NCBI GenBank assembly: GCA_964019135.1
Contig: OZ025258.1
Location: 3,863,961-3,927,960 of the forward strand
Source of the DNA: Arenicola marina
Taxonomy: Eukaryota > Annelida > Polychaeta > Arenicolidae
Direction: 5' to 3'
DNA: 64,000 nt
Positions 21,601 to 34,400 of this stretch are shown here, in pieces. Under the pieces are notes generated by a model that was given only the letters and a program-made list of their open reading frames with translations, did not search any database and was not told the origin of the DNA. The translations under genes and the position numbers were made by a program. Each line of letters starts with the position of its first letter. Positions within the stretch are counted from its first letter, which is position 1.

Positions 21601-23078
21601 AAACACATGAAGTGTTCGTCATTAGGACGGACTGAGCGCAAAGGGATCAATCCCTTACTGGTTACATGATGGCATTACACCGGGAGAGAAACACAGGAAG
21701 TGTTCGTCATTAGGACGGACTGAGCGGCAAGGGATCAATGCCTCACCGGTTACATGATGGCATTACACTGGGAGAGAAACACAGGAAGTGTTCGTCATTA
21801 GGACGGACTGAACGGCAAGGGATCAATGCCTCACGGGTTACATGATGGCATTACACCGGGAGAGAAACACAGGAAGTGTTCGTCATTAGGACGGACTGAG
21901 CGCAAAGGGATCAATCCCTTACTGGTTACATGATGGCATTACACCGGGAGAGAAACACAGGAAGTGTTCGACATTAGGACGGACTGAGCGCAAAGGGATC
22001 AATCCCTTACTGGTTACATGATGGCATTACACCGGGAGAGAAACACAGGAAGTGTTCGTCATTAGGACGGACTGAGCGGCAAGGGATCAATGCCTCACCG
22101 GTTACATGATGGCATTACACCGGGAGAGAAACACAGGAAGTGTTCGTCATTAGGACGGACTGAGCGGCAAGGGATCAATGCCTCACCGGTTACATGATGG
22201 CATTACACTGGGAGAGAAACACAGGAAGTGTTCGTCACTAGGACGGACTGAGCGGCAAGGGGTCAATGCCTCACCGGTTACATGATGGCATTACACTGGG
22301 AGAGAAACACAGGAAGTGTTCGTCACTAGGACGGACTGAGCGGCAAGGGGTCAATGCCTCACCGGTTACATGATGGCATTACACCGGGAGAGAAACACAT
22401 GATGTGTTCGTCATTAGGACGGACTGAGCGGCAAGGGATCAATGCCTCACCGGTTACATGATGGCATTACACTGGGAGAGAAACACAGGAAGTGTTCGTC
22501 ATTAGGACGGACTGAGCGGCAAGGGGTCAATGCCTCACCGGTTACATGATGGCATTACACCGGGAGAGAAACACAGGAAGTGTTCGTCACTAGGACGGAC
22601 TGAGCGGCAAGGGGTCAATGCCTCACCGGTTACATGATGGCATTACACCGGGAGAGAAACACAGGAAGTGTTCGTCATTAGGACGGACTGAGCGGCCAGG
22701 GATCAATGCCTCACCGGTTACATGATGGCATTACACTGGGAGAGAAACACAGGAAGTGTTCGTCACTAGGACGGACTGAGCGGCAAGGGGTCAATGCCTC
22801 ACCGGTTACATGATGGCATTACACCGGGAGAGAAACACAGGAAGTGTTCGTCATTAGGACGGACTGAGCGGCCAGGGATCAATGCCTCACCGGTTACATG
22901 ATGGCATTACACTGGGAGAGAAACACAGGAAGTGTTCGTCACTAGGACGGACTGAGCGGCAAGGGGTCAATGCCTCACCGGTTACATGATGGCATTACAC
23001 CGGGAGAGAAACACAGGAAGTGTTTTTCATTAGGACGGACTGAGCGGCAAGGGGTCAATGCCTCACCGGTTACATCAC
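18649..23078. repeat. 88-bp satellite array with unique 5' flank, copy 1 (~49 units)
   Basis: A flank at 18649-18761 (GATTTGCACACAAAACAAG, a C-rich tract, then CTAACCCGTGTAACTGCTAT) leads into about 49 units of 88 bp. The unit is GGTTACATGATGGCATTACA, CTGGGAGAGAAACACAGGAA, GTGTTCGTCATTAGGACGGA, CTGAGCGGCAAGGGATCAAT, GCCTCACC. The same flank and unit form the array at 58717-64000. Variant units such as GATGTCATTAC, GATGGCCTTACAC and GCGGCCAGGG occur in both arrays. The flank shows the array belongs to a larger duplicated or mobile unit. Confidence 0.97.
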
Positions 23079-24183
23079 GGGAAGGGACATCGACAGGAAA
23101 GGCCAGGGGCGACCGGACTTCAGCCAGAGAGCAACCCGAGGTCAGTCAGAGGTCACTCAGAGGTCAGGTCGGGGTCAGATAAATCGCGCGAAGCGGTCAC
23201 AGATTTTATGTTATTTACTGTATAATGTACTCAGGCCTCTGATATGAATGTAATAAACACCATAGCACATCAACTGTATATAAATATGTTGACTGCTCAG
23301 ACCTATGTTTGTCGGTCATCAAAGGCTTACTGCGTCATTAGTTTGTAAAACCAGCGCATACGCCCTTAACCTGGATGAGCCGCATGTGACGTCACTTTCG
23401 GTGGCCCGATTCAACCTTCATGTCGGCCGTTTCATTCAACTCCATCTCATTGTCCCGATCGGTGCCTCCCGTCCGCAGTAGTCATCTAAAACACCCATAA
23501 TTCAAGTAATTTCGCATCGAAGTGCCTGCCAAGGAGAGGTTGGTGGAGGGTTCTTGTACCATACACATACGGGTCTCTAAAGTCAGATTGATCTCCCCCC
23601 CCCCCCTCCCTCCGCCCGACGTAGATCAGCGAATATGACGGCGCGAGCCTAGAACCGGGACATTTGAAGTTTACGAGGCCACTTCTGGAACGACACCGCT
23701 CCGTCTGTTAGAAATAATGGACATCCTACCCTGAGGTTTATTCCGACTCCAGGCCGCAATATCCAGCGATGATGGCCGGAAGCACTTTCTCTGCCGCGGT
23801 CAGAGCCACGCGGGATGGATGCAGATCGCGGAATACGGCCAGTAAACACAGCAGGCCAACCCCAGCCCCGAAAACCGAAAAATCCCGATAACATGACATT
23901 CTATAGCCTGGAGCGAAATATTTCGTTTTAGCAAAACCAAATTTTGTAACCCAATGTGAAGTAGTTAATTTGCCCAAATATATGTCGGAGGTGCAGAGTG
24001 CCGCCGCCGCTGGTGGTGATGCAGTAATCCCGCCAAGTGTGTGACTAAGTGCCGTTCCCGCGCCTACCGCCAGTTGCCGTCTGCGCCCACCAGCAGACGA
24101 CAAATTTCTTTAATATTATAACGGCGGGAACGGTTTGGTGCGTTGCGTTGTTGACGCTAATTTGGTGCTGATCATTCTGTGAT
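23079..24183. other. Intergenic, no supported gene
   Basis: A minus-strand frame at 23738-24103 (121 codons) ends with a hydrophobic stretch near residues 78-92, but I find no family, splice sites or promoter to support it. A poly-C run lies at 23598-23610. Confidence 0.5.
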
Positions 24184-24312
24184 GGAATTCACGAACGCAG
24201 TTTGGCCGACTACGGGGCTTAGTGGGCTAAAGTTACTATGTACTTGATGGGCGACTTCAGCCGACTAAGCCCCGTAACCGACTAAGCCCCGAGGCCGACT
24301 AAGCACCGTAGC
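24184..24312. repeat. Dispersed relative of the 57-bp satellite
   Basis: The sequence ACGCAGTTTGGCCGACTACG, GGGCTTAGTGGGCTAAAGTT matches the start of the 15.2-kb array, including its edge word GCGGTTTGGC. It is followed by GCCGACTAAGCCCCG repeated three times in a shorter unit. It shows that the 57-bp unit is not confined to one locus. Confidence 0.75.
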
Positions 24313-26369
24313 TGGCTACACCATGTACGTGAAATAGGCCAATGCATTTCCACTGCTTTATAAATACAATAAAATGAAGATTTCGATGAATATTGTTATT
24401 TTAGATCAGTTTTATGCACACGATGACTAAACCTAAACCGGGGACAGTAGATGATTTGGATGAAATATGCCCCATATTAGATCGCCCAGACCGAGTTTCG
24501 AACCAAGTCTGTAGTCTCTCTACAACCGCCACAAGGCTCTCGGCATTATAAAGGACCGGCACCGCCAGGAGAGACAAAGAATTACCAGCCGCTGGGGACA
24601 CTGAGGCGAGCTATCGGCAGTAACGAATCAATTTGATACTTCATAACAACCCGCATTTGTGTCTGGTGAGGCCGTCTGACGTCAACAAATTAGTCGACGG
24701 CATGTGAGACGACGCGTTATGCCCCCGAGAATCTCGTGTGAACCCCATTTACAGCCGTCGAATCCTTTTTGTATGAATGCAGAAAAAGGCATATCAGATT
24801 GCGCTTGCCAGACAGAAAACAACAGAAAACGTCTCCGATTAATATTAAGTCGGCAAAAAATGAAAGTATGGCGTAGATCCCGTTTACCTGGAAATAAAGG
24901 AAGGATTCAGTGATGGTGTAGAGAACATTAGCAATAAGAGCCTGAAGGTCTGGGGAGCTGCAGAACCTATCTGGCATACATTAGACTATTACAGATATCG
25001 GGCATTACGCGTCACGCCATACCCCGCCTCCATGTGACACACCTATAGCTGTAAGACTGGCACGGCATGAGCAATGCATTCTGGGTATTATTTTGGTCTT
25101 TGCGAGATGTCAAGATGGCGTCATCGCAGGACAATATATTCTGTACACAATTAAACAATCGATATTGTCACACACGTAAAGGAAAGTAATATCTGGATGG
25201 CATTTAGACGAGCTCATTATATTTATATATTCTATACGATTAATGTACCGACAAGATTATCAAGCAATCAAGATAAAACACAGAACACTGATCCGGCCTG
25301 TTTTTCGCAGATATTTCGTAAATATTTGCAAAGCCATGTATCAGAAAAACTGGTTATGGATGGATCGTGAAATCATCATATTTGATGACATATGCTCCCA
25401 AATAATTGTAAATCAGGCTTTGAGTGTGGTAAGGGGGTGGGGGTGGATGGAGGTGGGGTGCGCTGGGTACAAACCATCCACTCTACTGGGACAAAGAGCG
25501 ATCATCTTACGCAAACCCCTTTTTCCTAAAGTGCCATGATCGATATCTGCTGGCAGTCAAGCTTTTTGGCAATGATTAGGTAGAGGTATTTGGGCTTACG
25601 ATAAAACGTGTTTACAAGTGTTACTGGACCAGTCTGGTCAACATTGTCAAGTACTCTCGTGCCCCGAGACCTCTTCTCAACATCCATGGTTGATGAGTCT
25701 GACAAACAGCTGTTAACATCAACGTCTCAACAGGAGAATCAAACAAATGTCAACTCCAGCCCCATTGTGATCATACTTTATAAATGTCGCCATGGCAACC
25801 AACTGTTTGGGAATTATTGCAGGCCTCTAAACCCCATAGAAACATAAATATCACACCGATTCGAAAAAACGGAAACGTTGGCAAAACGTGAGATTACGTC
25901 TTGTATAATGCAGCAGGTGCTCACCTCATAAAGACACGGACCATATCTCAGCTTGAAGCTGTCATGAACTCGTAGTCAAGGCAACAGGTGCCCATCTCAT
26001 GTAGACACGGACCTCATTAAGTCGAAGGGCACACGAGGGTATTGAAACAAACAAAAGATAAAAAAACATTTTCTGACCATTCTGCTTAAAAAAAAAATAT
26101 ATATTCCTAATACCAACAAACCAAAAGTGGCTAATTAATTCCCAGAAGGATGACACGGCATTGTTCGGGTTAATCTTTAGGTGTGACACCATTCAGACTC
26201 TCATTCATTAAACTTCGCCGTTCTTCCCACAAGTTCAATCGAACGTCTGAGAGGAGATGCACCAAGGGAACGGCGGCTATGTACATGTTGTTTGACACCA
26301 GTCCCTGGTTATGCAGGGAACAAGGCGGGATATGCATCTTATACTTGCTAGCTACCGGATGTCACACAA
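24313..26369. other. Intergenic, no supported gene
   Basis: A minus-strand segment at about 24888-24976 reads openly as SSPDLQALIANVLYTITESF followed by a CAG|gtaaac donor and could be an orphan exon, but no family match or partner exon is visible. The rest shows no repeat or coding signal. Confidence 0.4.
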
Positions 26370-26625
26370 GGGCCGCCTCGGTAGCTCAGTGGGTTAGAAC
26401 GCTCGCCTTGAGTGCTCTGGCCACCTGAGAGCCTAATGGCATGTGGGTCGGTGGTTCGCGCCCCGCTGTGGTCATATCTGTGTCTGGTCGCAGGATAAAG
26501 ATGTCTTTCTTCGCAAAGAGTAGGGAGTTACCCCCGGGAACATGGCTCCACTCTCCCTTCCTTCTCCCATTGACGCGATATGACCAAAAGTGGTTAAAGC
26601 GTCCTGAATATACAACCAACCAACC
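26370..26625 (+). mobile_element. tRNA-derived SINE, full length (copy 1)
   Basis: Begins GGCCGCCTCGGTAGCTCAGT (A-box region) with GGTGGTTCGCGCCCC as B box. A conserved body follows (GTCGCAGGATAAAGAT, TTCGCAAAGAGTAGGG, GACGCGATATGACCAAAAG), ending in (CAAC)n. About 256 bp. Open frames over it are not genes. No clear target-site duplication here. Confidence 0.9.
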
Positions 26626-26845
26626 GTCCCACGCCCATATCGACCCTCGCCCCCACCCCATTCTTTGAAGAGCTCACCCCCTAGGTACGCACAACAGACA
26701 CACATCAAATACACAATTTACATAACAAATCCTGAGCAACATGTTGGTTCTCAGCCGCACAAGAGTTCCCATTTAAAGTCACGTCGAGCGACGGTCAGTT
26801 CCAGTTATCGCCGCTAGAGCGGGTAGGCCCTCTCACGTCATGGAA

Positions 26846-26996
26846 GGGGCCGGCCCGTTAACTCAGTGGGTTAGAGCGCCCGTCTTGAGTGCTCTGGCCA
26901 CCTAAGAGCCCAACGGCACGTGGATCGGTGGTTCGCGCCCCGCTGTGGCCATGTCTGTGTGGTCGCAGGATAAAGATCCCATGTCCTTCTGCGCAG
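26846..26996 (+). mobile_element. tRNA-derived SINE, 3'-truncated (copy 2)
   Basis: Carries the head GGCCGGCCCGTTAACTCAGT, the B box GGTTCGCGCCCC and the body up to CCCATGTCCTTCT, then diverges. The 3' half and CAAC tail are missing. Confidence 0.88.
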
Positions 26997-27905
26997 TCCT
27001 GGACCTCAGACAACTGATCCGCATCCAGCGAGCCGCAGCCCCAGGTCAGTCCTAGCGTCTGGGGCAATCCGGAGAGACCAACGGGCCCTATTCGCCCATG
27101 CACCTCGCCTGCCTGCCCCCTCGGCATTTAAAGCCAACTTAATTATCCCTGTTGACTGCGCCATGCAGACACAGATGCGATTCGGTCCTGAGAGCGGGAG
27201 GGGGTGGGGAAGGCATTGACGGGAGCTAATGTCCCTAAGGGGCAAGTTGTCAGTGGCCAAGGATTCCCACATCCGGGTGCCTACATTCCGGACTAATACA
27301 CCCGAGCACACACTGGGGCGCTCCCTCCACCGGCCTCGCCGGGCAGACCGCTCTACAAAGGGTACTTCCGGTTTGTCTTCCAGCCGGTACAACGCCACTC
27401 ACCGCGGACGCCTCCCGCGTTGTGTCCTTCTCGCCGCGATATCGTCACCAGTTGTCTTTGAACCCAGCGGAAGAGTATTTTTGCTCCTACCTCCGTTTAA
27501 ACACGGTCAACGACAAGAGCAAAATCTAAAAGCCGCGTTTCTAAAAATCCATGCAGGGATGTGAGATGGTTGTAGTTAATTACAGAGAGAGATCGAAGTT
27601 GATGCGGTAATCTGGTGTAAATTGGCGTCGGGTAAAGGGACAGGAGGCTTAATGGGTTACGTCCCTAGATAGCCTCCACTGGTTGGTTAGCCTCACGCAC
27701 TTTTCCACGCACCGTTTTCTTAGAAGCTCTCAGCCTCAATCTCTTGAGGAAGGAAGAGGTTTGGCCGTGGCGGCGGAAAGCTGCTTGCCTAGCATATTAA
27801 CTTTGATCTGCTGCTGCACAGAGCTTAACCCTCTCAGTGTGAAGTCGCCGTCATGCGGCCGAACCATTCGGCATAAACTACCGACAGCCATGCCTGGAAG
27901 AATGC
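26997..27905. other. Intergenic with one dispersed repeat
   Basis: Contains copy 2 of the ~100-bp dispersed repeat at 27311-27405. Short frames elsewhere have no recognisable content. Confidence 0.6.
27311..27405. repeat. Dispersed repeat, copy 2
   Basis: Matches 18351-18456 through GGCGCTCCCT, GGGCAGACCGCTCTACAAA, GGGTACTTCCGGTTTG and CAGCCGGTACAACGCCACTC. A short related piece (CTGGGGCGCTCCGCC) occurs near 30387. Confidence 0.75.
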
Positions 27906-30157
27906 CTTGACACGCCTTCACCTCATCGCTAGGGCTTTATGCCTTCACACGCCTTCGCCTCACTCCTAGGGCTTTATGCCTTCACACGCCTTCGCCTCAC
28001 CCCTGGGGCTTTATGCCTTCACACGCCTTCGCCTCACCCCTAGGGCTTTATGCCTTCACACGCCTTCACCTCACCCCTAGGGCTTTATGCCTTCACACGC
28101 CTTCGCCTCACCCCTAGGGCTTTATGCCTTCACACGCCTTCGCCTCACCCCTAGGGCTTTATGCCTTCACACGCCTTCGCCTCACCCCTGGGGCTTTATA
28201 CCTTCACACGTCTTCGCCTCACCCCTAGGGCTTTATGCCTTCACACGCCTTCGCCTCACCCCTAGGGCTTTATGCCTTCACACGCCTTCACCCCACCCCT
28301 GGGGCTTTATACCTTCACACGCCTTCGCCTCACCCCTAGGGCTTTATGCCTTCACACGCCTTCGCCTCACCCCTAGGGCTTTATGCCTTCACACGCCTTC
28401 ACCTCACCCCTAGGGCTTTATGCCTTCACACGCCTTCGCCTCACCCCTAGGGCTTTATGCCTTCACACGTCTTCGCCTCACCCCTAGGGCTTTATACCTT
28501 CACACGCCTTCACCTCACCCCTAGGGCTTTATGCCTTCACACGCCTTCACCTCACCCCTAGGGCTTTATGCCTTCACACGTCTTCGCCTCACCCCTAGGG
28601 CTTTATGCCTTCACACGCCTTCACCTCACCCCTAGGGCTTTATGCCTTCACACGCCTTCGCCTCACCCCTAGGGCTTTATGCCTTCACACGCCTTCGCCT
28701 CACCCATAGGGCTTTATGCCTTCACACGTCTTCGCCTCACCCCTAGGGCTTTATGCCTTCACACGCCTTCACCCCACCCCTGGGGCTTTATACCTTCACA
28801 CGCCTTCGCCTCACCCCTAGGGCTTTATGCCTTCACACGCCTTCGCCTCACCCATAGGGCTTTATGCCTTCACACGTCTTCGCCTCACCCCTAGGGCTTT
28901 ATGCCTTCACACGCCTTCACCTCACCCCTTGGGCTTTATACCTTCACACGCCTTCGCCTCACCCCTAGGGCTTTATGCCTTCACACGGCTTCACCTCACC
29001 CCTAGGGCTTTATACCTTCACACGCCTTCGCCTCACCCCTAGGGCTTTATGCCTTCACACGCCTTCACCTCACCCCTAGGGCTTTATGCCTTCACACGCC
29101 TTCACCTCACCCCTAGGGCTTTATGCCTTCACACGCCTTCACCTCACCCCTAGGGCTTTATGCCTTCACACGCCTTCACCTCACCCCTAGGGCTTCATGC
29201 CTTCACACGCCTTCACCTCACCCCTAGGGCTTCATGCCTTCACACGGCTTCACCTCACCCCTAGGGCTTTATACCTTCACACGCCTTCGCCTCACCCCTA
29301 GGGCTTTATGCCTTCACACGCCTTCACCTCACCCCTAGGGCTTTATGCCTTCACACGCCTTCACCTCACCCCTAGGGCTTTATGCCTTCACACGCCTTCA
29401 CCTCACCCCTAGGGCTTTATGCCTTCACACGCCTTCACCTCACCCCTAGGGCTTCATGCCTTCACACGGCTTCACCTCACCCCTAGGGCTTTATGCCTTC
29501 ACACGCCTTCGCCTCACCCCTAGGGCTTTATGCCTTCACACGCCTTCACCTCACCCCTAGGGCTTTATGCCTTCACACGCCTTCACCTCACCCCTAGGGC
29601 TTCATGCCTTCACACGGCTTCACCTCACCCCTAGGGCTTTATGCCTTCACACGCCTTCACCTCACCCCTAGGGCTTCACGCCTTCACACGGCTTCACCTC
29701 ACCCCTAGGGCTTTATGCCTTCACACGCCTTCGCCTCACCCCTAGGGCTTTATACCTTCACACGCCTTCGCCTCACCCCTAGGGCTTTATACCTTCACAC
29801 GCCTTCGCCTCACCCCTAGGGCTTTATGCCTTCACACGCCTTCACCTCACCCCTAGGGCTTTATGCCTTCACACGCCTTCACCTCACCCCTAGGGCTTTA
29901 TGCCTTCACACGCCTTCACCTCACCCCTAGGGCTTTATGCCTTCACACGCCTTCGCCTCACCCCTAGGGCTTCATGCCTTCACACGGCTTCACCTCACCC
30001 CTAGGGCTTTATGCCTTCACACGGCTTCACCTCACCCCTAGGGCTTTATGCCTTCACACGCCTTCACCCCACCCCTAGGGCTTTATACCTTCACACGCCT
30101 TCGCCTCACCCCTAGGGCTTTATGCCTTCACACGCCTTCGCCTCAACCCTTGGGCTT
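27906..30157. repeat. 37-bp minisatellite A, ~60 units
   Basis: Units are CTTTATGCCTTCACACGCCT, TCGCCTCACCCCTAGGG with few variants (TCGCC/TCACC, ATGCC/ATACC, CGCC/CGTC/CGGC). The 37-bp period shifts frame at each unit, and three units together give the HTPSPHPWGFIPSHAFASPL-type repeats seen in translations. Unit variants cluster in runs, such as the CGGC type after 28985, suggesting local block duplication. Confidence 0.97.
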
Positions 30158-31492
30158 TAGGGGGTTCCCAGCTCTTGCCGCCTTCCCCAGCTGTAGCTTT
30201 CGCATTAAACGCCTATCCCTTTAGCACCTCATATCTTACAGATTCGTTGTCGTTTTCACGGTATTCTAATTATGTCTAATCGTTTTGCGGGCTCTTCATG
30301 CAGTCCCTGCCCCCTCGCCCCCCCCCCCCCCCACACCCCCCTCCCTTATTGCCGGAGGTGCAGTATCTATCTATACTCCACCACACTGGGGCGCTCCGCC
30401 AAACTCCACTATCCCCACTGCCAGCGACCAAGCCAAACACGCAAAGATTGGGCCACGGTTCAATGGCAAGGAATAGGTATCATAAGCTTAACAGGTTTTT
30501 GTCGCGAAACGTTGTTTCCTGGACGAGAAACTAAGGTTTCTCTGCTCCAAAACCTGGGTTCCAAGGGTCATTGTCGTAGATTCCGTGAGATTTGTTAGTT
30601 TTGAAAGTAATGTGATATAAATGGCTTCCTCTCGCATAAAACATTATGCAACAAGGTGTCGACTACCACAAAGGCCTACATTTAATGGCTCCCGGAAGTA
30701 CGTTCAGGATAAGGCATCGCCATATGGCATCAAGCGGCGATATCGTCACATAATCGTCGCATAGTTTGAACGGAATTCATGTGTTGAGGTTTTTAACATG
30801 CCATGAACATGTTGTTATCTGTCGCTGTTAACCAGAGAGTGTTTACAGAGACCGCCAGTCTGCCAGACAGCCCGCGAGGGGGCAGCACAACATGGCATAT
30901 CCGGCACCCTTTACCCAGCGCGTCTACCTTATCTCCAGTCGTTCACCTAATTGGGGGTTAAAACTCCCGACGTGAGTGTCGACAGCACGGGGTAAAAACA
31001 GGGGCAAAAACAGGGCTAAACCCGGGGGGGGGGGGGGGCAACCCGGGGGAAAAAAACGTGGAAAGACCGGGGTGAAAACTGGGGTAAATCCCTGGGATAA
31101 AAACGGTTCTGGCGGCAGCTCACGTGACGCACCTGGCGGTGGCTCTGCCGCAGGAACGCCGAAAGTGTGTGAAGCTCGCCCCCAGGAGTCTAATTGGGGC
31201 TTTGTCCGCCCTCTCGGCCACCGCGGGCGACAATGTTACCATCCACAATCACTTGGGTCACCGCTGTTCCTCTTGCGACCTGCTTAACGCATCATGCTAC
31301 TTCTGTCTAGCTCGTTTTTCATCTTGCTCTCATCCTTACCCGGTCGTCCCTCCGTCCAACACCCCCCCCCCACCCCCTCCCCACATCACCCTCCAATCGC
31401 CAGTGTCTGTCTGGCGTCCCATTTTCGCCGTTGTCCTCTTCACCCTGGGCTCTTCAGACCCAATCTCCATAGTCCCGCACTAACAGACGGGT
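30158..31492. other. Intergenic, no gene seen
   Basis: Mixed sequence with C-runs at 30320-30334 and 31362-31382 and a G-run at 31024-31038 within a G-rich AAAAC/GGGG repeat (30990-31100). No exon or element recognised. Confidence 0.5.
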
Positions 31493-34400
31493 GAACAGAC
31501 GGGGTCTCTAGCGTTCAGTGTGTGAGGGTCTGTCTCTGGGGTTTCTAGCGTTCAGTGTGTGAGGGTCTGTCACTTGGGTCTCTACCGTTCAGTTTGTGAG
31601 CGTCTGTCTCTGGGGTCTCTAGCGTTCAGTTTGTGAGGGTCTGTCCCTGGGGTCTCTAGCGTTCAGTTTGTAAGGGTCTGTCTCTAGGGTCTCTAGCGTT
31701 CAGTTTGTGAGGGTCTGTCTCTGGGGTCTCTAGCGTTCAGTTTGTAAGCGTCTGTCTCGGAGGTCTCTAGCGTTCGGTGTGTGCGGGTCTGTCTCTGGGG
31801 TCTCTAGCTTCCAGTGTGTGAGGGTCTGTTTCTGGAGTCTCTAGCGTTCAGTGGGTGAGGGTCGGTCTCTGGGGTCTCTAGCGTTCAGTTTGTGAGGGTC
31901 TGTCGCTGGGATCTCTAGCGTTCAGTTTGTGAGGGTCTGTCTCTGGGGTCTCTAGCGTTCAGTGGGTGAGGGTCTGTCTCTGGGGTCTCTAGCGTTCAGT
32001 GTGTGAGGGTCTGTCTCTGGGGTCTCTAGCGTTCAGTTTGTGAGCGTCTGCCTCTGGGGTCTCTAGCGTTCAGTTTGTGAGGGTCTGTCTCTGGGGTCTC
32101 TAGCGTTCAGTTTGTGAGGGTCTGTCTCTGGGGTCTCTAGCGTTCAGTGTGTGAGGGTCTGTCTCTGGGGTCTCTAGCGTTCAGTTTGTGAGCGTCTGTC
32201 TCTGGGGTCTCTAGCGTTCAGTTTGTGAGGGTCTGTCTCTGGGGTCTCTAGCGTTCAGTTTGTGAGGGTCTGTCTCTGGGGTCTCTAGCGTTCAGTTTGT
32301 GAGGGTCTGTCTCTGGGGTCTCTAGCGTTCAGTTTGTGAGCGTCTGTCTCTGGGGTCTCTAGCGTCCAGTGTGTGAGGGTCTGTCTCTGGGATCTCTAGC
32401 GCTCAGTGGGTGAGGGTCTGTCTCTGGGGTCTCTGGCGTTCAGTTTGTGAGGGTCTGTCTCTGGGATCTCTAGCGTTCAGTTTGTGAGGGTCTGTCTCTG
32501 GGGTCTCTAGCGTTCAGTTTGTGAGGGTCTGTCTCTGGGGTCTCTATCGTTCAGTTTGTGAGGGTCTGTCTCTGGGGTCTCTAGCGTCCAGTGTGTGAGG
32601 GTCTGTCTCTTGGGTCTCGAGCGTTCAGTGGGTGAGGGTCTGTCTCTGGGGTCTCTGGCGTTCAGTTTGTAAGGGTCTGTCTCTGGGGTCTCTGGCGTTC
32701 AGTTTGTGAGGATCTGTCTCTGGGATCTCTAGCGTTCAGTTTGTGAGGGTCTGTTTCTGGGGTCTCTAGCGTTCAGTGTGTGAGGGTCTGTCTCTGGGGT
32801 CTCTAGCGTTCAGTTTGTGAGCGTCTGTCTCTGGGGTCTCTAGCGTTCAGTTTGTAAGGGTCTGTCTCTGGGGTCTCTAGCGTCCAGTGTGTGAGGGTCT
32901 GTCTCTGGGGTCTCGAGCGTTCAGTGGGTGAGGGTCTGTCTCTGGGGTCTCTGGCGTTCAGTTTGTGAGGGTCTGTCTCTGGGATCTCTAGCGTTCAGTT
33001 TGTGAGGGTCTGTCTCTGGGGTCTCTAGCGTTCAGTGTGTGAGGGTCTGTCTCTGGGGTCTCTAGCGTTCAGTTTGTGAGCGTCTGTCTTGGGGTCTCTA
33101 GCGTCCAGTGTGTGAGGGTCTGTCTCTGGGGTCTCTAGCGTTCAGTTAGTGAGGTTCTGTCTCTGGGGTCTCTGGCGTTCAGTTTGTGAGGGTCTGTCTC
33201 TGGGGTCTCTGGCGTTCAGTTTGTGAGGGTCTGTCTCTGGGATCTCTAGCGTTCAGTTTGTGAGGGTCTGTCTCTGGGGTCTCTAGCGTTCAGTGTGTGA
33301 GGGTCTGTCTCTGGGGTCTCTAGCGTTCAGTTAGTGAGGTTCTGTCTCTGGGGTCTCTGGCGTTCAGTTTGTGAGGGTCTGTCTCTGGGATCTCTAGCGT
33401 TCAGTTTGTGAGGGTCTGTCTCTGGGGTCTCTAGCGTTCAGTGTGTGAGGGTCTGTCTCTGGGGTCTCTAGCGTTCAGTTTGTGAGCGTCTGTCTTGGGG
33501 TCTCTAGCGTCCAGTGTGTGAGGGTCTGTCTCTGGGGTCTCTAGCGTTCAGTTAGTGAGGGTCTGTCTCTGGGGTCTCTAGCGTTCAGTTAGTGAGGTTC
33601 TGTCTCTGGGGTCTCTAGCGTTCATATTGTGAGGGTCTGTCTCTGGGGTCTCTAGCGTTCAGTTAGTGAGGGTCTGTCTCTGGGGTCTCTAGCGTTCAGT
33701 TAGTGAGGTTCTGTCTCTGGGGTCTCTAGCGTTCATATTGTGAGGGTCTGTGTCTGGGGTCTCTAGCGTTCATATTGTGAGGGTCTGTCTCTGGGGTCTC
33801 TAGCGTTCAGTGTGTGAGGGTCTGTCTCTGGGGTCTCTAGCGTTCAGTGTGTGAGGGTCTGTCTCTGGGGTCTCTAGCGTTCAGTGGGTTAGGGTCTGTC
33901 TTTGGGGTCTCTAGCGTTCAGTCTGTGAGGGTCTGTGTCTGGGGTCTCTAGCGTTCATATTGTGAGGGTCTGTCTCTGGGGTCTCTAGCGTTCATATTGT
34001 GAGGGTCTGTGTCTGGGGTCTCTAGCGTTCATATTGTGAGGGTCTGTGTCTGGGGTCTCTAGCGTTCATATTGTGAGGGTCTGTGTCTGGAGTCTCTAGC
34101 GTTCAGTGGGTTAGGGTCTGTCTCTGGGGTCTCTAGCGTTCAGTTAGTGAGGTTCTGTCTCTGGGGTCTCTAGCGTTCATATTGTGAGGGTCTGTGTCTG
34201 GGGTCTCTAGCGTTCAGTGGGTTAGGGTCTGTCTCTGGGGTCTCTAGCGTTCAGTTAGTGAGGTTCTGTCTCTGGGGTCTCTAGCGTTCATATTGTGAGG
34301 GTCTGTGTCTGGGGTCTCTAGCGTTCATATTGTGAGGGTCTGTGTCTGGGGTCTCTAGCGTTCATATTGTGAGGGTCTGTCTCTGGGGTCTCTAGCGTTC

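Noticed and set aside
23738-24103. 121-codon minus-strand frame with a hydrophobic segment
   Set aside because: No family recognised, no splice or promoter support; kept only as a note.
24717-24977. Minus-strand frame with a good CAG|gtaaac donor
   Set aside because: Looks like a possible orphan exon but lacks any partner exon or family match.
26370-26625. Possible working tRNA genes at SINE heads
   Set aside because: A and B boxes are present but cloverleaf stems are poor, and the same body and CAAC tail follow in each full copy.
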